Assembly: GCF_040448305.1 (NCBI RefSeq)
Contig: NZ_CP148752.1
Location: 4,712,001-4,776,000, forward strand
DNA from: Pseudomonas fluorescens
GTDB taxonomy: Bacteria; Pseudomonadota; Gammaproteobacteria; Pseudomonadales; Pseudomonadaceae
DNA: 64,000 bases
Direction of reading: 5' to 3'
Part shown: positions 60,859 through 64,000 of the stretch, piece by piece
Layout: the number at the start of each line of letters is the position of its first letter
Position numbering within the stretch: the stretch's first letter is position 1
The notes under the pieces: model-generated
Told to the model about the DNA's origin: nothing
Database searches by the model: none
The model's input: only the letters and a program-made list of their open reading frames with translations
Program-made: the position numbers and the translations under genes

Positions 60859-61644
60859 TCAGTCCTGGCGTTGCGCCGCCGGAAACTGCGAAGGAGCAAC
60901 GCCCAGCTCACGGCGAAACATGTCGCTGAAGCTGCTCGGCGAATAGCCCAGCTCCCGGGCAATCGCGCTGACCGGTACACCCTGGATCAGCTCGGCCACC
61001 GCCGTCGCCAGTTGCACCTGACGCCGCCACTCGGCGAAGCCCATGCCCAAAACGTCCTTGAACAACCGCGCCAGGGTCCGCACGCTGGCACCGGCGGTTT
61101 CTGCATGCTGCTCGAACGAGATATCCAGCGACGGCGCCGACATGACCGCTTGACACAGGTTCATCAGCCGTCGGTCGGAATCGTCCGGCAGTGGGATTTT
61201 CAGCATCGAACGCCTGGCCCGCTTGAGTTCCAGTAGCGCCAGGCCCACCAGTGCGTCGTAATACTCGGGCGACCCGTCGTTGCCCTGCTCCACCAGACCG
61301 ACGATCAGTTCGCGCAGCAAGCCGCCGACCTCGATCACCTGAACGCGGTCATCCAGGGTCGCCGCCAAAGTAGGTCGCAGGTAGATATTGCGCATTTGCA
61401 GGTCGGACACCACGCGAATCCCGTGGGGCACACCGGGTGGCAACCACACCGCCCGCTGCGGCGGCACCACCAGTGCCTCGTGCGGCGTCTCGACCCACAT
61501 CACCCCGCTCATTGCATACAGCAACTGGCCCCAGACGTGCTCGTGAGGCTCGATGTACAACCCGCGCGGATAGGTGCGAGCCAGCGGTTGCACAGGCACA
61601 TCGGTGTCACTCAGGTCAGGCGGTGCGGCGAGGGCCATGGTCAA
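60859..61644 (-). CDS. AraC-family transcriptional regulator
   Basis: 261 aa. N-terminal cupin-like sensor (PRGLYIEPHEHVWGQLLYAM) and a C-terminal AraC double helix-turn-helix (SFEQHAETAGASVRTLARLF, VSAIARELGYSPSSFSDMFR). Located just upstream of XapX and the oxidoreductase on the same strand, so a likely local activator. ATG at 61644 or at 61638. Confidence 0.88.
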   Translation of the reverse strand: MTMALAAPPDLSDTDVPVQPLARTYPRGLYIEPHEHVWGQLLYAMSGVMWVETPHEALVVPPQRAVWLPPGVPHGIRVVSDLQMRNIYLRPTLAATLDDRVQVIEVGGLLRELIVGLVEQGNDGSPEYYDALVGLALLELKRARRSMLKIPLPDDSDRRLMNLCQAVMSAPSLDISFEQHAETAGASVRTLARLFKDVLGMGFAEWRRQVQLATAVAELIQGVPVSAIARELGYSPSSFSDMFRRELGVAPSQFPAAQRQD

Positions 61645-61785
61645 TGTTCATTGGGGGTACGGGAAGTTTCCATGGTAACGGGGCGCCGAACTTGTCGCCA
61701 GCAACCGCCGTCTACCGACAATCAGAGTGAATTTTCCTGATGGCACGCGATCCTTTTATGTACAACAGGGAGGAATCGGGGCTTT

Positions 61786-62013
61786 ATGAACAGTGCAAAA
61801 TTATTCGTCATCGAGTACACCCTCCACGGCGCTCAGAAATCATTCATCATCCGCCTGGAAAAATTGGATAACGCAGAAGCCTGGCATTGGGCGAGCTGTG
61901 ATGCGGGGGTGGGGCGAATCCCCCGATTCGGACGCGAGAAGGTGCAAAAGACCAGCAAGCCGATGGCTGAAAAATTCGGCGTGGAAAACGTCAAGTGGCG
62001 GCCGGCGAACTAA
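61786..62013 (+). CDS. Small conserved protein, probably DUF6555 family
   Basis: 75 aa: MNSAKLFVIEYTLHGAQKSF, then NAEAWHWASCDAGVGRIPRF and VQKTSKPMAEKFGVENVKWR. Matches the pattern of a Pseudomonas-restricted small protein I associate with DUF6555. GGGAGGAAT lies upstream. Function unknown; no membrane segment. Confidence 0.7.
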   Translation: MNSAKLFVIEYTLHGAQKSFIIRLEKLDNAEAWHWASCDAGVGRIPRFGREKVQKTSKPMAEKFGVENVKWRPAN

Positions 62014-62046
62014 TATCCGTTGAACATCAGGTTCGGGGGAAGGGAT

Positions 62047-62325
62047 ATGAGCGCAACACCCGTCAACAGCCCTGCGCAGCTGGACTACGGTCTGGACACG
62101 CCAATCGGTCGCATCACCAAAAGCGCCGAATGCCGGATCGGCCTGGAACAGGTCGAAAATGACCCATACTGCTTCGCCATACGCGTCCCGGCGCCACTGC
62201 CGGAAGATCTGGAGCAAGCCAGGACCCTGGTGCTGCGGGTCGAAGGGCGGCGCCTGCAAGGCACCGTGCGCCACAGCGAACGCCTGGAAGATGACAGCCT
62301 CAGGCTGGAAGTGGAACCGGATTAG
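62047..62325 (+). CDS. Small hypothetical protein (92 aa)
   Basis: Begins MSATPVNSPAQLDYGLDTPI after a purine-rich GGGGGAAGGG. Predominantly beta-strand pattern (YCFAIRVPAPL, RTLVLRVEGRRLQGTVRHS). 33 bp after the preceding small gene, possibly cotranscribed. No recognised domain. Confidence 0.65.
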   Translation: MSATPVNSPAQLDYGLDTPIGRITKSAECRIGLEQVENDPYCFAIRVPAPLPEDLEQARTLVLRVEGRRLQGTVRHSERLEDDSLRLEVEPD

Positions 62326-62352
62326 GCTCCACTTTGGCGTGTGCCGTGGTTT

Positions 62353-62508
62353 TCAGTGGGCACACTTGCAGCCTTGGGATGCGCACTCCTCCCCGTGCTC
62401 GTGATGCTTGGCACAGGCTTCACAGCAGTAATGCTTGCCGTGACGCACGATCGGATGTTCACCGAGCTTGCAGTTACATTTCGGACAGTCGCAAGTACGT
62501 TCGGTCAT
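62353..62508 (-). CDS. Bacterial metallothionein
   Basis: 51 aa from the ATG at 62508 (GGAG 9 bases upstream). Ten cysteines and several histidines in the SmtA/PmtA pattern (TCDCPKCNCKLGEH, YCCEACAKHH, ECASQGCKC). Binds Zn and Cd in a four-metal cluster in the cyanobacterial and Pseudomonas proteins. Cytoplasmic metal buffer; no ArsR/SmtB gene is adjacent. Confidence 0.93.
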   Translation of the reverse strand: MTERTCDCPKCNCKLGEHPIVRHGKHYCCEACAKHHEHGEECASQGCKCAH

Positions 62509-62625
62509 GGGTTTGACTCCTTGGGTACTGATCTTCGGGGACGTTGAGGTACAACCCGTGTTGTCAGTGTAGGAGCTACCATCCAACGGAACCGGTCGGC
62601 TGTCGGATCGATTTGGCGTGAACCC

Positions 62626-62715
62626 TGTGGGAGCGAGCTTGCTCGCGATAGCGGTGGCTCAGCCAACATCAATGCTGAATGTGCTGCCGTCATCGCGAGC
62701 AAGCTCGCTCCCACA
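62626..62715. repeat. REPIN
   Basis: Inverted REP pair between the metallothionein gene and the chemoreceptor gene. Confidence 0.9.
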
Positions 62716-62733
62716 GGTTTTGTCTCTGTTCTG

Positions 62734-64000
62734 TCAGATACGGAACTGCCCGACCAGACTGCCCAGACGCTGACCGAGGTCGGCCAGGCTGCGGGAGGTT
62801 TGCGCGCCGAGTTGGGTTTCGTCCGCGACGCTGTCCACCGCCACGGCAATCTGATGCACGCTGCGGTTGATCTCTTCGGCCACGGCGGTCTGTTCTTCGG
62901 CGGCACTGGCGATCTGCGCGTTCATCGAATTGATGGTCGCGATCAGCTGCGCCATGGCGTCCAGCGAAGCCCCCGCCTCGTTGGCCTGGGCCGAGGTGCC
63001 GTCGCCGGCCTCGCTGGAGCGACGCATCGCCTCCACCGCCGACCGGGTGCCGGCCTGCAAGCGGTCGATCATGCCCTGGATTTCCTGGGTGCTGATTTGC
63101 GTGCGGCTGGCCAGCGCCCGCACTTCATCGGCCACCACCGCAAAGCCGCGCCCGGCCTCACCGGCGCGGGCGGCTTCGATGGCCGCGTTGAGCGCCAGCA
63201 GGTTGGTCTGCTCCGCAATCGAGCGAATCACCCCGAGCACGCTGACAATCGACGACACGTCTTTTTGCAGGCTGTCCAAGGACACGCCGCTGCTGCGGAT
63301 GTCGTCCACCAGCGCATGGATCTTCTCGATACTGCCGGCCACCACACGCTTGGCCGCCTGCCCTTCCTCGTCGGTCTGCTGGGCTGCCACCGCGGCGCTC
63401 TGCGCGCTCTTGGCCACTTCCTGGGCTGCCGCCGACATTTGGTTGATCGCCGTGGCCACCTGATCGGTCTCATGGCGCTGACGCTCCATGGCCTGGTCCG
63501 AGCGATTGGCCTGGTCGGACACCTGATTCACCAGTCCGGTCAGTTGCGAGGTCATTTCGGTGATCTGCCGCACCAGGCCGTGGGTCTTGTCGACGAAACG
63601 GTTGAACGAGCCGGCCAGTTCACCGAGTTCGTCCTGGCTGGTGATGGTCAGGCGGCGGGTCAGGTCGCCCTCGCCTGCCGCGATGTCGTCGAGGTTGGCT
63701 TTCATCAAATGCAGCGGACGCAGAATGGTGTTGGCCAGCAGCATCCCCGCGGCAGCGATCACCAACAGCACCACGACCGCCACGCCGACGATGCTCAGCA
63801 CCATGCCTTGCATGCGTTCCTGGACCTTGGCTTCGACCACGGCCACTTGTGCTTCGATGCCGTCGAGGTTGACCGAGGTGCCGACCGCCATGTCCCACTT
63901 CGGCAGGTATTCGGTGTAACCGAGCTTGGGCACCAGCACCTGGGTATTGCCGGGCAATGTCGAGCTGTATTGCAGGTAGTGCGTACCGTCCCTGGCGACT
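62734..64000 (-). CDS. Methyl-accepting chemotaxis protein, C-terminal part (open at window end)
   Basis: At least 421 residues are visible; the N-terminus lies beyond position 64000. The visible order is the end of a Cache-type sensor (YLPKWDMAVGTSVNLDGIEA), one membrane helix (MVLSIVGVAVVVLLVIAAAG), a HAMP domain, and the signalling domain with the hairpin EAARAGEAGRGFAVVADEVR. No C-terminal CheR-binding pentapeptide (ends FRI). Sensor ligand unknown. Confidence 0.93.
   Translation of the reverse strand, partial: VARDGTHYLQYSSTLPGNTQVLVPKLGYTEYLPKWDMAVGTSVNLDGIEAQVAVVEAKVQERMQGMVLSIVGVAVVVLLVIAAAGMLLANTILRPLHLMKANLDDIAAGEGDLTRRLTITSQDELGELAGSFNRFVDKTHGLVRQITEMTSQLTGLVNQVSDQANRSDQAMERQRHETDQVATAINQMSAAAQEVAKSAQSAAVAAQQTDEEGQAAKRVVAGSIEKIHALVDDIRSSGVSLDSLQKDVSSIVSVLGVIRSIAEQTNLLALNAAIEAARAGEAGRGFAVVADEVRALASRTQISTQEIQGMIDRLQAGTRSAVEAMRRSSEAGDGTSAQANEAGASLDAMAQLIATINSMNAQIASAAEEQTAVAEEINRSVHQIAVAVDSVADETQLGAQTSRSLADLGQRLGSLVGQFRI

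Noticed and set aside
1..64000. tRNA, rRNA or a replication origin
   Set aside because: No cloverleaf, rRNA segment or DnaA-box cluster was seen on reading both strands.

Overview
The window is a GC-rich Pseudomonas chromosome segment, most like the P. fluorescens group. The evidence is the many copies of the palindromic REP repeat (TGTGGGAGCGAGC...GCTCGCTCCCACA), a REP-associated tyrosine transposase, and Pseudomonas-type housekeeping genes (polB, trhP, selD-mnmH, ampR-ampC, a bacterial metallothionein). No rRNA, tRNA or CRISPR array was seen.

Positions 1-24976 hold a steroid catabolic island. It encodes a 3-ketosteroid dehydrogenase (97-1839), a KshA-like Rieske 9-alpha-hydroxylase (10248-11291), a delta5-3-ketosteroid isomerase with intact catalytic residues (19616-20005), a BaiE-like hydroxysteroid dehydratase (19185-19619), a meta-cleavage tail (hydrolase, hydratase, acylating aldehyde dehydrogenase, aldolase; 13661-17251) and a beta-oxidation block (two acyl-CoA dehydrogenases, SDR, MaoC hydratase, thiolase; 20006-24857). 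It also encodes a DUF1302/DUF1329 envelope pair, an exported SurE-like phosphatase, a LuxR-type regulator resembling TesR, and several SDRs. Ring-A/B opening would proceed by delta1-dehydrogenation plus 9-alpha-hydroxylation, and C/D-ring or side-chain acids would pass through beta-oxidation. The extradiol dioxygenase, the flavin hydroxylase and the KshA reductase are not in the window, so the pathway must continue elsewhere.

An 18-bp inverted-repeat motif, consensus TAGTCC-N4-GGACGATG, occurs eight times. It lies upstream of every transcription unit of the island except surE-like, always 54-103 bp before a start codon, and is paired or palindromic at divergent promoters. I read it as the operator of the island's LuxR regulator. 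It also places an atypical Nudix hydrolase, a 55-aa exported protein and a RibB/GTP-cyclohydrolase-like protein with both active sites degraded into the same regulon.

Positions 25030-38982 are mixed: YceH (DUF480), a truncated cupin gene beside an AroE-like gene, small secreted or hypothetical proteins, an AI-2E-type permease, trhP, a LysR/EamA pair, a glucarate module (FadR-type regulator, MFS transporter, gudD) and the divergent ampR-ampC pair.

Positions 39132-49196 contain two nearly identical 1242-bp IS3-family elements, each inserted into a REP palindrome with its own 3-bp target duplication. Between them lie small metabolic genes, polB and a CBS protein. From 49231 to 64000 come GSTs, an exported 13-residue-repeat protein, DUF1615 lipoprotein, a flavin monooxygenase, a zinc-type HemB, PhzF, a phosphoglycerate-mutase-like protein, mnmH-selD, an AraC/XapX/quinone-oxidoreductase set, metallothionein, and a chemotaxis receptor cut by the window end.
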